Shown here: positions 20,595 to 31,030 of the stretch, piece by piece
Layout of the letters: every line of letters starts with the position of its first letter
How positions within the stretch are numbered: the stretch's first letter is position 1
Origin: Meconema thalassinum
Taxonomy: Eukaryota > Arthropoda > Insecta > Orthoptera > Tettigoniidae
Reading direction: 5' to 3'
DNA length: 64,000 nucleotides
Assembly (NCBI GenBank): GCA_946902985.2
Contig: OX336392.1
Coordinates: 20,186,716-20,250,715, forward strand
The notes under the pieces: generated by a model
Told to the model about the DNA's origin: nothing
The model's input: only the letters and a program-made list of their open reading frames with translations
The model's database searches: none
Made by a program: the position numbers and the translations under genes

Positions 20595-21050
20595 TCCACG
20601 GCTGTCTGCATGGCTTAGCGGGAACGTTATCGCCTGCTGTGCCCAATGTTGCAGGATTGAATTCTGGCTCAGCCAGTTGGCATTTGAGGGTGCGAAAATG
20701 CGAGGGATCCGTGTCAGTAGATTTACTGGCACGTTAAAGATCCCCTTCTGGACAAACTTCCGACACCCCGGCGTCTCTAAAAGCCACAGTTGTAATGAAT
20801 GATCGGGTGGCCTCCGGAGAGGTCGAGTGCACGTCATAATGAGGATGAAGTGAGGATGGAGACGTCACATACAACCAGTCCCCGAGCCACGGGAATTAAC
20901 ACCAGGAGATTAAAATCCCTGATGGCTCGGCCGGGAATCGAACCTGGGGCACTTCAGGCCAAAGCCTAGCACGCTAACCATTTAGCCAAGGAGCCGGACG
21001 CCTCAGTTGTTAAAAGGGACGTAAAACCAATAACATTATTATTATTATCA
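20595..21050 (+). mobile_element. S2 SINE, interrupted by an S7 SINE
   Basis: tRNA-like head CTGTCTGCATGGCTTAGCGG with B box GCAGGATTGAATTCTGG, then GGCATTTGAGGGTGCG, ATTTACTGGCACGTTAAAGA, CCCGGCGTCTCTAAAAGCC and, after the insertion, AAAAGGGACGTAAAACCAAT with an (ATT)n tail at 21035-21055. It is more complete than the copy at 2503. Confidence 0.85.
20794..20999 (-). mobile_element. tRNA-derived SINE, family S7, nested
   Basis: The minus-strand tRNA-like head (20930-20999) has A box TGGCTAAATGG and B box GGTTCGATTCC (complement at 20935-20945). The 3' end is ATTCATT-like. It splits the S2 SINE, and the 11-bp host sequence GCC(A/T)CAGTTGT appears on both sides (20783-20793 and 21000-21010) with one mismatch. 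Confidence 0.85.
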
Positions 21051-21055
21051 TTATT

Positions 21056-21530
21056 AATACAATCTAATGTATGCTGTTGTTCATTGTCATGAAAATAGTG
21101 ACGAAATACTTTGCCAATGTGCGCCTTTAAAAAGATCATTACAACTACTAAACCTTTGTTCTCGGTGAAGCTTCGTCACCAGCAAGAGAAAAGGTTTGAT
21201 GAAACCTTAGCGATAATAGGTTCTGTACTCATCCAAGTATACGGGGCTGATGGCCATGTTGTCGCAAGCAGCTAGTATGATTTTGGTAAAGGGATTGAGG
21301 GGATATAGGAGGCAATGATCGTCTGTTGTTTACATAGCAAGCGTGCGATTGGCTTTGTTGTTATTGTTCTTATTATTGTCTGAATTTTTCTTGGAGATGA
21401 TCTACCCTCGCAAAAGTAAAGCCATCGTTACTTCTGACTTGACACTTCAGTGCTACACTAGAGTTATCTAGTGGTCAGAAGTGAAATCACATTAACTAGC
21501 CATGTGCGCTCCCTTGGTGGCTCTGCAAAC
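21056..21530. other. Unassigned sequence
   Basis: No recognisable gene or repeat. Confidence 0.3.
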
Positions 21531-21539
21531 ATCCAGTCG

Positions 21540-21755
21540 ATAGTCGATTTCAGCCCAAGTGCGCTCGATCATCTCAGGCATGATTTTAGCGACAGCAGCG
21601 GTTGCGCACCTCTGACCGGTTCACCGAATACGATGTTTTTTACGTATCCCCATAAAAATAGTCTAAGGGTGTCATGTCGGGGCTACTAGTAAGCATTGAC
21701 TAGGACCGGTCCAACCAAACCAACGATCAGGGAATCTTGCGTTTAGAGCGTGATT
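21540..21755 (-). pseudogene. Tc1/mariner-like transposase relic
   Basis: The minus-strand reading gives LNARFPDRWFGWTGPSQCLL, VAPT-stop-HPLDYFYGDT, then SYSVNRSEV. It matches the pattern 'L.arFP.rWigr.GP..WPaRSPDLTPLDfFLWG' found around the second catalytic Asp of DUF4817-associated DDE transposases. Stops and frame changes show that it is dead. Confidence 0.55.
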
Positions 21756-21789
21756 CCTACCATAACCACGTCGAAAGTGCGCTGAACAG

Positions 21790-22215
21790 TTATTTATTAT
21801 TTATCGTATGTCTTTTAGTGCCGGGAGTGTCCGAGGACACGTTCGGATCACCAGAGCCAGTCGCTGATTCCAGCGGACACCCTTAGGGTGAGCTCCAAGT
21901 TCCGTTCAATTTCAAGTAGTTCCAACTTTCGCTACCAGATATCAATGATACGTAGTGGTGAACGTTGAAACTTTTATAGAGCGTTCCGACGAAATCTAAC
22001 CTAACAATATAGCTTAACACAAGTTTAGTCTGTGGAAGGATCTTTTATATACCATAAATCTATGACATGGAACCGCCGGCTGTACTTCCCCTCTGAAGGA
22101 AGGCATACTGAAGTATTTTAACGTTCTTAAAAATCCGACGACTTCGGCCGGGTTTGAACCCGCTATATTGGTCATAGAAGCTCAGCATGCTACCGACTAC
22201 GCTACCGAAGCCGCT
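21790..22215 (-). mobile_element. S1 SINE, near full length
   Basis: Order on +: TTTATTATTTATCGTATG (3' tail), TGCCGGGAGTGTCCGAGGAC, TCAATTTCAAGTAGTTCCAA, CTTCCCCTCTGAAGGAAGGC, then the tRNA-like head with B box near 22150-22160 and ACCGAAGCCGCTAGC. Target duplication not evident. Confidence 0.88.
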
Positions 22216-22224
22216 AGCCTTTAG

Positions 22225-22412
22225 TATAATAGTACGAAAGTACAAATTAGTAGAGAAACCTACAAAGAAAACTGGAATGAAGTGGTCAACAGAACACAAG
22301 ATGCGACACAGTGTATTCATGAAGAGATTTTGGGAGGATAAGAGGGCGAACTAACAAGTTCAAATGCGCTCTCAGAATTGGCATAACCAAGAAGAAGAAG
22401 AAGAAGATGATG
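22225..22412 (+). mobile_element. Probable LINE 3' end with GAA/GAT tail
   Basis: A decayed frame with HEEILGG-stop-EGELTSSNALSELA is followed by (AAG)n-GATGATG at 22392-22412. The trinucleotide tail resembles that of non-LTR elements here. The frame itself is not recognised, so this is tentative. Confidence 0.35.
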
Positions 22413-22811
22413 AATCACTGACACCTGTTTTCTGGAGCCATCTCCGACGTAGCATTGTGTGACGCAGCTTGGAAGATGAGAACAAGGGCTGTTTCGGCAG
22501 TCATAATGAGATCCCTTGATGAGTTTTAAAGCGAATTATGTAAAATAAAGGAATATTCCCTTTTGACTACAGATTTTTAACGAGCCTCATATTCCATAAG
22601 GGCCCATTAGAGAGAGGATTGATATATGAAAGGGACAGATTACCTCTTAGTTCCACCCCTTAAAACAGCAATAACTGACTAACTTGATACACGAAACTGT
22701 GGAGCTTTCTGGAAGGAGATTTCTAAACGAGAATGGTTACAATCTTAGAGGGAAATTTGGGAGAAAAAGAATAACCCATGGTTCTGATGTATGTTGAAAT
22801 GTTATTCTTTT
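22413..22811. other. Unassigned sequence
   Basis: Nothing recognised. Confidence 0.3.
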
Positions 22812-22890
22812 AGGGGCTTTACGACATTGTAGTCATTAGCCCCGTGTACTAGGGTGAATGTGGAATTTTGTCTGATACTAGTGTGTGTAT
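22812..22890 (+). mobile_element. S4 SINE 5' fragment
   Basis: Starts at the hairpin-like AGGGGCTTTACGACATTGTA ... TTAGCCCCGTGTACTAGGGT block typical of S4 and then passes directly into LINE F sequence. Confidence 0.55.
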
Positions 22891-23572
22891 GGAGAATGAT
22901 GAACATCAGATGGGTAGATATTGTTAGAAATGAAGATGTATTAAGCCGAGTGGGAGAGGACAGATAGGTTGGTAGGACACATACTAAGACACCCAGGAAT
23001 AGCAAGCTTAGTTATGGAAGGAAGGGTAGAGGACAAGAACTGTGGGGGTAGACAAAGGTTGATGATGATGATCAGGTTCCATGAAGTCGGCGTCGACTCC
23101 TAGCGACTGCGTGGATGGACGGTCTCCATATGATTCGGTCTTAAGCCATGTAGCGTACTTCAGATCATTCACTGACATATTCATGTTGGATTTGGTGGAG
23201 TAGATCCATCTCAATGCTGGCCGCCCTCGTCTCCGAGCCCCTTCCACCTTTCCAAGCATTATTGTCTTTTCCAACCAATCAGAACGCCTCATAATGTGTC
23301 CAAAATATGACTGCTGTAATCGTGTTATCAATGCTACAAGAGACAGACCTGGTTTGATTTTTTGAATCACCCATACATTTGTCTTCTTGGCTGTCCAAGC
23401 AATACGCAGTATCCTTCTCCAACACCAGACCTCAAACGCATCAATATACAAAGGTTAGAATATGTTAAACAGATTGCCTCGGATGTAGGGTGTGGTAGCT
23501 ATGTAGGGATGAAACGATTAGCTCAGGAAAGGGAGGCATGGAGTCTGCATCAAATCGGTCAATAGACTGAAG
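22891..23572 (+). mobile_element. LINE F 3' fragment, interrupted by LINE A-type insertion
   Basis: The parts 22891-23060 and 23457-23572 together match the C-terminal region of LINE F at 28497-28850: RMMNIRWVDI near the start, then LEYVKQIASDVGCGSYVGMK after the interruption. The intervening 23061-23447 is a LINE on the other strand. The host sequence ACAAAGGTT occurs on both sides (23052-23060 and 23448-23456). Confidence 0.82.
23061..23447 (-). mobile_element. RTE-like LINE, 5'-truncated, nested
   Basis: The minus-strand frame reads DAFEVWCWRRILRIAWTAKK, then FGHIMRRSDWLEKTIMLGKV and RRRGRPALRW. This is the C-terminal region after the RT domain, and it is closely similar to that of the 38004 LINE (FELWCWRRVLRVPWTAKR). 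The 3' end (left) has GAGTCGACGCCGACTTCATG and an (ATC)n tail on the minus strand. Flanked by the 9-bp duplication ACAAAGGTT: a textbook truncated retrotransposition. Confidence 0.88.
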
Positions 23573-23574
23573 AT

Positions 23575-23830
23575 TCAAATAACAGTGTGTGTATTTTTAA
23601 TTCAGATGCGGATTCGGAAGGAAGTGGCCGTGGCCTCAGGTAGAAGTGGATAAACCATGGAAAACCATTTCCAAGATGGCTGAACCCTACTCTTCTCAGA
23701 TTTGACTCACAAAAATGAGTGTACCTTATTCCAGCCTTCAACCAGAATTACAAATTCCCGTCAGAGCCGGTAATAGAACCCGGACCTCCGAGGCGACAGC
23801 CACTACATCACGAGGCGGCTGGGAAGGTGT
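23575..23830 (+). mobile_element. S4 SINE, diverged copy
   Basis: GAAGGAAGTGGCCGTGGCCT, GTGGATAAACCATGGAAAAC and CATTTCCAAGATGGCTGA, then TCAGAGCCGGTAATAGAACC and the minus-strand tRNA-like end to about 23823, in the same order as the 58010 copy. Confidence 0.65.
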
Positions 23831-24240
23831 CCACTGTAGGACCTGATATTACATTTTTGAAATAAAAGAAGGATTTTGAGGTAACGAAATATGCTTGATT
23901 CTATAAATTTTCACAAGAGCGTTTTGTGTTCGTTGTCTGAATCTCTTGCACATACGATGCCTGGCACTGGAAATTCATCTTGGGTAGAGAAATTAGTCAT
24001 ATAAGAAAAGAGCTCTGTGGTAAATTACGGCAGGTCACGCACGTATCCTGGGAACACTTACATAATGGAGAGCGAGACGGCGCACATAATCTTGGTATCA
24101 GAGTGCGGTACTTCCCCCATGTTACTATTGTATGAGTCCAGGGACTGCCTGCACTTACCTGCGCCAGGAGCTTCAGATTGATTCCTCGCACAATCAAATA
24201 ATGGCGCTGTGACCCAGGCATCTCATGATATGAGTTTGTG
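23831..24240. other. Unassigned sequence
   Basis: No gene recognised; the minus-strand 85-codon frame 23997-24254 has no known domain. Confidence 0.3.
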
Positions 24241-24242
24241 TA

Positions 24243-24275
24243 CCAGCAACTCACCCCGGCTTCGCCCGGGGACAG
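24243..24275 (-). mobile_element. Helitron-like 3' terminus, minus strand
   Basis: On the minus strand a strong hairpin CCCCGGGCGAAGCCGGGG is followed after a short spacer (TGAGTTG) by CTGG and a T. That fits the Helitron CTRR end with preceding hairpin. No helicase sequence was found next to it, so only the terminus is supported. Confidence 0.5.
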
Positions 24276-26112
24276 TTATGAATGCATTACGTGATCAGCG
24301 CTTCTTTTTCGATATCAATGAACTACGACCTATATCCGTTTTAAGTCTCGGAATGATGGATTAAAATCACTGACTGGACTATTAATTATATTATCATGAA
24401 GATGCTTGTAAAACGAATTCTTGTCAGACGTAATTTAAGAATGGAGAGGTGCATGAAACACAAATCTCCCTTCCGTCCAAAGTTAACTTGACTGTGTATT
24501 TTGCAGAACGAATCGTTTACAGGCGAAATGAAGGAAAGCTGAGTTGGACTTCCAGGGAAACTCCAAACACAACCAGTCTTCTCTGAAGTCTTAACTCAAC
24601 ACGACTCGACAGTTTGCTGCTGGCTGTATGTGGAGAAATAGACTCGCCCGCTAGCTAGGCTGTAACTGGAGTCATAAGCTTGCCCCTAGCTAGCTCGTAA
24701 ACTGTCACCTCAGTAATTGAATGGAGATTGTTGGAAGAAATGAAAATATAAAAACACTTGTAGTGGGCGTTGTATTGAAGATAGAGATATGCCCTCGCGG
24801 GCGTCTTTGTTGAACAATTCTTACACTCATAGAATATTGACATTTTTAACGGTTTGCCCAGCGTAAGCTCAAAGAGCGCATGGACGCCGGGTTTCTGATA
24901 ACCTCGTAACACTTATTTCCAACGATTTCATTCCATTATTTCTCTAACTACCAGTTATAGCCTAACTAATTCAACTTATCTATTTCCACATCCACATCTC
25001 TTCCATTCCACGCTGTTTTATCAAGACTTGTTCATGTTCTTCTTAACACATTTTGTAACAGATCTGGTTTTTTTTGTTTTTTTAGATTTAATTTGTGAGC
25101 TTTTGGAACAAGAATATTTTTAGAATCCTCTGTTATGGCAAAATGTATATTAAGTGTATGTTGTTGCACATTTACATGTCCTAAATTACGCTGAGGAAGG
25201 TCGCAATGTGCCTGAAACCGGTACAGTTTTAATGTACTTACACTTTGGAACCCTGCTGGCAAAACTGTCCACTTGATATTTTGAACAACTGTCTCCATTC
25301 CCTACATTTAGAACAACAGACAAAATGAACTTGAAAACTACGTTTTAATGTCCTAGAACCATTCATGTCCATATAGTGTAACTGTAAGAATATTGTAATA
25401 AGTCAATTGTTGGCTGGCAATGCGAGCTGCATCACGTCATCCCTACCAGAATTGCGAAAATAGTCACAACTTGCGCTGCTTATAAATTGGAGTCACTGGG
25501 AGTAGCCTAGTTATTGCAAGAAGATTTCTTAGACCCCGTATAACAGTTATCATCATGAAAGTATTATGCCTCTGTATAAGTGCGATGATGTTGGTGCAGG
25601 ACATAGAGGTAATCAGCTGCAATAAGCGTTGGTGCTTTCAAATTTACTTTCATTTATTCAGATCCTTATCCTTGAGCGGTATGTGGCGATAAATGACACT
25701 ATTGCTACCTCAGGAGCTCGGGACAGCCGAAGTTTTCCAAAGTGCTCTGATTATTTTCCTATGGCACTATGTGACAAAAGACGACACTATTGATCCCTAC
25801 TTTTCTAACAGCCAATGAGATATAGGCCCTAGGAAGTGTCTTTTATTTCACTTACTCCTCTTTCTAATCATATTTTTCAATTCGTCATGAGTCAGTACTG
25901 TAGTTAGTAAATAGCCGTTTCACTATTCATTATTGTCATTATCATTACAGGAAAATGACCTGGATGTTACGTCCATTATACTGTACTATTTATCACCGCA
26001 CCACCACCACCACCACAAAAAGTTATATTTTTGAAATATTTTTTTCTGTTAATTTGAGTATTATGTGCCAATTCTGTAGTGGTATTCATTATCATCCATA
26101 AAACAAACAGAT
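24276..26112. other. Unassigned sequence between two outward-facing Helitron-like ends
   Basis: No recognisable coding domain. A CAC microsatellite (CACCACCACCACCACCAC) is at 26000-26017. It may be the interior of one or two non-autonomous Helitrons, but no 5' TC terminus could be assigned. Confidence 0.35.
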
Positions 26113-26142
26113 CCACCGGGCGAAGCCGGGGACTATTGCTAG
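26113..26142 (+). mobile_element. Helitron-like 3' terminus, plus strand
   Basis: Hairpin CACCGGGCGAAGCCGGGG (26114-26131), then ACTATTG, CTAG (26139-26142) and T. The stem is nearly identical to the one at 24250, but in the opposite orientation. Confidence 0.55.
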
Positions 26143-26877
26143 TAATTTATTTAATGTAAAGAGATCACACAAGATAGCAATCGAGTATGTGGAGTTATCA
26201 TTCAACTCCACATGTACAATTCACATCTTCAATATTTTCCTATATTAGTAGTAAATGAATGTACACGACTTTCATTTTACTGTGCATCTGCAATGAATAT
26301 GTCTGTCCTAGTAAATGTGCTAATATCAGAGGTTTCAACTTAGCCATTGAGTTCTGTCAGAGTGAAGGCGCGTGGTATTGAAGCTATCAGTTTGTCCAAC
26401 AATCGCAAGACGGATCAAGTGAAGTTTTAATAACATGCGCTTAACGTTTGGTGCTTATGATGTGAAGATATTAAAGCGGTGTTTAGAGCAGAGAAAGCGT
26501 TAATCTGAATGGTAAACACACCACTTCTTCTGAATTAAGCTAGGGAACTCCACAGAAAATAAAATCGTGTGGCCAAAATAGCAGTATTTGACAAGCATTG
26601 CCAAAATACTTGGACGTCACTAAATCGACTAAGAACCCGACATGGTAGATGCCAGTACTGGAGGCATAAGTGGAAGATGATCGACAGTCCAGCCTGCGAT
26701 TGCAGTGAAGTGCCTCAGACGGTTTATCACATTGCCATTGAATGACCAATGAGGAGGTTCATGGGACGCTACAAGAAATATAAGAGGCTACAGATGAAGC
26801 AGTGAATTGGGTAAACTCGTTGGAAATCCATTTGTAATGCTTGTACCTTCTTCCCTGTCAGAACTTTTGGACATTTT
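26143..26877. other. Unassigned sequence
   Basis: No gene or repeat recognised. Confidence 0.3.
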
Positions 26878-27543
26878 GTATATACTAGCAATCGAAGTGA
26901 AAGTTTGAATAATGAAGCTACGCAATAATTTTCCTTTAATGGCACATAACTCTATGGCCTATACATATAACAATCCAAAATGGCGAGCATCCGAAATATG
27001 TTGACGGTTCTCAATATCTACGAATATTTTACAGCAATCAAACTGAATTTATTAATGTTGACACAGGGTATGATCATAAGTTCACCTATAGGACTTTTAG
27101 TAACCTGGTGAGCACAAATCTAATATGGCGGCGGCGCGAATTATAAATATTTAAATGGACGTTTCTCGCGATTTAACCCTCCGAGTGCAGTGAAACTTTG
27201 CACGTTAAATGCTCATACAAATGTTAATCCAATGGCATCTAATTTATTTCAATTGTTTGCATAATCACAAGATGGCAGCTGAGGGAAATTTTAGAATCTC
27301 GGTTTAACTTCTTGTGTCCTAATCATGCGATTGAAGTTTGAATACTACACGTACACAATAATCTTCATGTAACAGTACATAAATAAAATTCCAACCTGGC
27401 GACCATCTGAAATATTTAGACGGTTCTCAATATCTACGAATCTATCACAACAATCAATCTGAAATTGTGTATGTTGATAGAGGCAATTAACATGAGTAGG
27501 ATATGTGAAAATAGGCTGTATAGTTCTTCACGGAACTACTTGT
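26878..27543 (+). mobile_element. Family B array element, copy B2 (5'-truncated)
   Basis: About 4.5 monomers of ~145 bp survive, with ATGGCG(A/G)-type words at about 26980, 27126 and 27270 and a diverged one near 27399. They are followed by ATAGGCTGT, the stem-loop AGTTCTTCACGGAACT and ACTTGT. The 5' hairpin and microsatellite are absent. Confidence 0.65.
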
Positions 27544-27773
27544 AAATTGTTGTTTACTTTGATTTATAGAAAAACACAAATAATGAAATGCAGCTGAAAG
27601 AAATAAGAGCTATGGACATCAAATTGGCTGACGGAAGTGGCAGACTTCTACTACTTAGGAAGAAAAACTTCCCGTGATGGACGAAACAAGGAGGATATGA
27701 AAAGTAGGCTGGCTGAGGCATGGAAAGCATTTTTACAAAAAAGAAATATGTTGACATCGAATATAGATTTAAG

Positions 27774-28190
27774 TATCGGCTTAGGTGGTGTAGTTGGTAG
27801 AATGCCGAGCCCCAGATCGCGGTTTGAAACCCGGCCGAAGTCGTCGGATTTTTTAAGAGCGTTAAAATACTTCCGTATGCCTTCCTTCAGAGGGGAAGTT
27901 AAGCCGTCGGTCCCATGTCATAGATTTATGGCATGTAAAAGATCCTTCCACTAACTAAACTTGTGTGGAGCTAAATTTCTAGGTTAGATTTCATTGAAAT
28001 GCTCTACCAAACTTCCAACGTTCACCACTAGGTGTCAGTGGCATCTGGTGGCGAAAGGGGGAACTACCTGAAATTGAACGGAACTTGTAGCTCACCTCAT
28101 GGGTGTCCGCTTGAAGCAACTACAGCCTCTGGTGAGCCAAACATGTCCTCGGACACTCCCGGCACTAAAAGCCATACGATAGATAAATAA
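27774..28190 (+). mobile_element. S1 SINE, full length, nested in LINE F
   Basis: Head GGCTTAGGTGGTGTAGTTGG with B box near 27822-27833 (GGTTTGAAACCC), body CCTTCCTTCAGAGGGGAAGT, 3' end GCCATACGATAGATAAATAA. The target duplication ATAGAT(T/C)TAAG occurs at 27763-27773 and 28191-28201 with one mismatch. It splits LINE F after the codons for SNIDL. Confidence 0.9.
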
Positions 28191-28284
28191 ATAGATCTAA
28201 GGATTAGAAAGTCATTATTGAAAGCCCTTTTCCTGGATCATGCGCTCTATGGAAGTGAAACTTGGACTTTTGGCCCAGAAGAAG

Positions 28285-28475
28285 GAAGGAAGGAAGATTG
28301 TAGTTTCACGTGACCGTTAATCTCGAGATCATAAGCCACGGGAACTCCTCTTAACGTGGAGTCCGAACCACACGACATGGCAATTCACTTTGAAAATCTC
28401 ACATGCATTGACAGAGAATCGAACCCGGTCCGCCGTGGTGAGAGGCCAACAGCTTGACCGCTGCGTCACCACGCC
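28285..28475 (-). mobile_element. S5 SINE, nested in LINE F
   Basis: The minus-strand tRNA-like head GGGGCGTGGTGACGCAGCGG and B box GGGTTCGATTC lie at the right. The body contains ATCTCGAGAT (palindromic) and the 3' tail is (TTCC)n on minus (GGAA repeats at 28281-28295). Same family as 35076-35260. It lies between the LINE F codons for FGPEEG and AEMEG; the target duplication is unclear. Confidence 0.8.
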
Positions 28476-28861
28476 CCAAGCTCAGCAGAAATGGAAGGAA
28501 TTGCAGCGTTTGAAATGTGGTGTTACGGGAGAATGATGAAGATCAGATGGGTAGATAGGGTTACAGACGAAGAGGTATTAAGACTAGTGGGTGAGGAGAG
28601 ATGTTTCTGGCGACTGCTAATGAAGAGAAGAGATAGGTTGGTTGGACAAACACTAAGATACCCAGGAAAAGCAAGCTTAGTTATGGAAGGAAGTATCGAG
28701 GACAAGAACTGTAGGGGCAGACGAAGGTTAGAATATGTTAAACAGATTGCCTCGGATGTAGGGTGCGGTAGCTATATAGAGATAAAACGATTCACTCAGG
28801 ACAGGGAGGCGTGGAGATCTGCATCAAACCAGTCAACAGTCTTGGGTACAGTAGCCATAAG

Positions 28862-29130
28862 CCTCATGTATGTGGGTGTGTATAAAACTTGTCTGATAGA
28901 CTGGATTATTGTGGCTTCTGTAGTAGCGTGTGCATTTCTAATAGAGGCTAGGGCTTACGTCGCGTCGTCTCAGCATAGGAACCGTCCCAGCATTGACTTG
29001 AGTAGAAGTGGAAACCATTTCCAGGAAGGCTCAGGTGGGAGTCGAACCTCTTCTCAGTTTAACCACATGAGGCTGAATATACACCGTTCCAGCCGTCAGA
29101 TCAGATTACATTTCTTGGCCGGCCCTCAGC
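28862..29130 (+). mobile_element. S4 SINE, diverged copy
   Basis: GTGGGTGTGTATAAAACTTG, AGTAGAAGTGGAAACCATTT, AGGCTCAGGTGGGAGTCGAA and CACCGTTCCAGCCGTCAGAT follow the S4 order. It begins directly at the end of LINE F. Confidence 0.65.
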
Positions 29131-29154
29131 GATGACAGCAATTTCATTTAGGGA

Positions 29155-29590
29155 TTTATTTATTTATTTATTTATTTATTTATCGTATGGCCTTCAGTGC
29201 CGGGAGTGTCCGAGGACAGGTTCGGCTCGCCAGAGGCTGTAGCTGCTTCAATGCGGACACCCATTGGGTGAACTACAAGTACCGTTCAATTTCAAGTAGC
29301 TCCAACTTTCGCTACCAGATGGCACTGATACCTAGTGGTGAACGTTGGAACTATGAGAGAGCGTTTCAGAAAAATCTAACCTAGAAATTTAGTTTCACAC
29401 AAGTTGAGTTAGTGAAAGGATCTTCAACATGCCTTAAATCTATGACATTGGACCGCCGGCTTTACTTCCCCTCCGAAGGAAGGTATACTGAGGGATTTTT
29501 AATGCTCTTAACAGATCCGACGAGTTCGGCCGGGTTTGAACCCGCGATCTTAGGCACAGAATTTCAGCATCCTACCAACTACGCCACGAG
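29155..29590 (-). mobile_element. S1 SINE, near full length
   Basis: The 3' tail (TTTA)n at 29155-29182, then TCGTATGGC, the complete body, and the minus-strand tRNA-like head with B box GGGTTTGAACCCG (29531-29543). It stops at ACTACGCCACGAG, so the first bases of the head are lost. Confidence 0.88.
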
Positions 29591-29596
29591 TTTGAC

Positions 29597-29656
29597 TATA
29601 ATAATAGTAATAATAATAACAATAATAATAATAATAATAATAGTAATAAATAATAT
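29597..29656 (+). repeat. (AAT)n microsatellite
   Basis: ATAATAGTAATAATAATAAC-type trinucleotide run immediately right of the S1 copy; perhaps the tail of an unidentified retroelement. Confidence 0.8.
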
Positions 29657-29888
29657 CATATAGCCTTCAGTGCCGGTTGCAAGCTTTGTTATTTGACACC
29701 CAGAGGGCAGCTGGCATGTCGAATTTCGTTGTTCCTTGAAGCACTATGAAAGTCAAAGATGTTAGATATCTAAGCTCCTTGAACACAATAGCGCTTTCTA
29801 GTAGAGAAATGAGGAACTTTGTGTTGGCGGAAACTCCCGAGATTAATTTTGCCATTATGAACACGTCCTACTGAATTCAAATGGGTTC
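29657..29888. other. Unassigned sequence
   Basis: Begins with CATATAGCCTTCAGTGCCGG, an S1-tail-like word; otherwise nothing recognised. Confidence 0.3.
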
Positions 29889-29889
29889 T

Positions 29890-30022
29890 TTGACATGCCA
29901 ACATCGTATGACATCCATGTCTTATTTTTTGCCGCCATTCAAAAATCACTTACCACGCCAGGAGTGAACCTGCAAGCTTGGGGTTAGTAGACCGATACGT
30001 TAACCACTCACCCACCGTGGCA
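29890..30022 (-). mobile_element. tRNA-derived SINE fragment, family S9
   Basis: On the minus strand: CACGGTGGGTGAGTGGTTAA (A box), GCAGGTTCACTCCTGG (B box), followed by a short body ending near GGCATGTCAAAGAACCCA. No second copy in the window. Confidence 0.55.
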
Positions 30023-30189
30023 AGCTATGAGATTGACTAAGACGATTATGCAGGGATGTATGAGGTGATGGCTGAATGGATAGACTAGATGTTTTCAATT
30101 TATTGGGTGAGTACCGTAGTGTACGAGAGATGAAGTCGCAACCCACCTGCATTTGTTGCGGAGGTGTTTACTTTGACTAAACAAAATAA

Positions 30190-31030
30190 AAAAAAAGTTC
30201 TCTCGGCTCGCCGGACGGCGGAGGTAGATTTCACCGGACAAACTTGGGGATAGGCGAAAATAGGCAGAATATGCAGATTTTCGTAGAAGGATCAGACCTC
30301 ATTTATTGCGGGAAGGTATTTTATAATTGGAGCTTAATTAACTTTGTTTTTCGTCATTTTATGCTTATTTTAAACATTTTATTGTCTTATGGGAACGGTA
30401 ACCTTCTTGTCATTTGGGGTCCATTTTTATACTTGTGGTCACACTGTCCTTATGCAAGGTTTCGACACTGATGTGTAACTATGTAACGGTCTGTTACTTC
30501 TTCACGCAAAATTATATCTCCCGCAGAGATTTTGGTTGCTTCCTCAGTTTAGGGGCTGCGACAACGCGGTCATGTAACCCCGTGTATTTTGGGATGGCTG
30601 TATTAGTCTGTAATTCAGGTAAGGACTGCAGACGGTCAATTTCAAGCAGTAGTTCCTAATGTTGCTACCAGGTACTACCGTCAACGACACATAGCTGTGA
30701 ACTTGGCTACTAGATGCCACCGCAACCAGCAACTCGCAACGAACGTTGGAACTTCCCCTCCAAAGGAAAGCATACTGAGGGATTTTTAGCGCTCTTAGAA
30801 AATCTGACGACTTCGGCCGGCTTTGAACTCGCGACCTTGGGCATAGACATTCAGCATGCTACCAGTTACGTCACCGAAGCCGCTTCACAGTTAGATGGAA
30901 ATCTGAATCTGATCTCGTGCAAGTGCGTTATCTTGGCAACGTCTGATGGCTCATCCCTCATCAATTTAGTAGTGTTGCCATGGCAACCTCTGATAGCTCT
31001 TGGCATTTTCTTATAATTCCGAAATCATTT
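30190..31030 (+). mobile_element. Composite repeat R, copy 1, with embedded S1 SINE
   Basis: Matches 61735-62605 over its whole length: TCTCGGC(T/A)CGCCGGA.GGCGG, GGAGCTTAATTAACTTT, ATTGTCTTATGGG.ACGGTAA, then the AGGGGCTGCGACAACGCGG block, an S1 SINE on minus (about 30620-30890), and TCTTGGCATTTTCTTATAAT. Because the SINE sits at the same place in both copies, it was inserted before the composite was duplicated. Element class unknown. Confidence 0.7.

Larger units (their letters stand above)
27590..28855 (+). mobile_element. LINE F 3' fragment with two nested SINEs
   Basis: After removing the SINEs at 27774-28190 and 28285-28475 the coding remnant reads in order: FYYLGRKTSRDGRNKEDMKS (27643-27702), AWKAFLQKRNMLTSNIDL, RKSLLKALFLDHALYGSETW, AAFEMWCYGRMMKIRWVDRV, RRDRLVGQTLRYPGKASLVM, LEYVKQIASDVGCGSYIEIK and DREAWRSASNQS. 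This is the post-RT C-terminal region of a non-LTR retrotransposon. The RT catalytic core is not present. Confidence 0.85.

Noticed and set aside
28491..29135. A 214-aa host protein
   Set aside because: First part is the LINE F C-terminal region and the rest is S4 SINE read-through.
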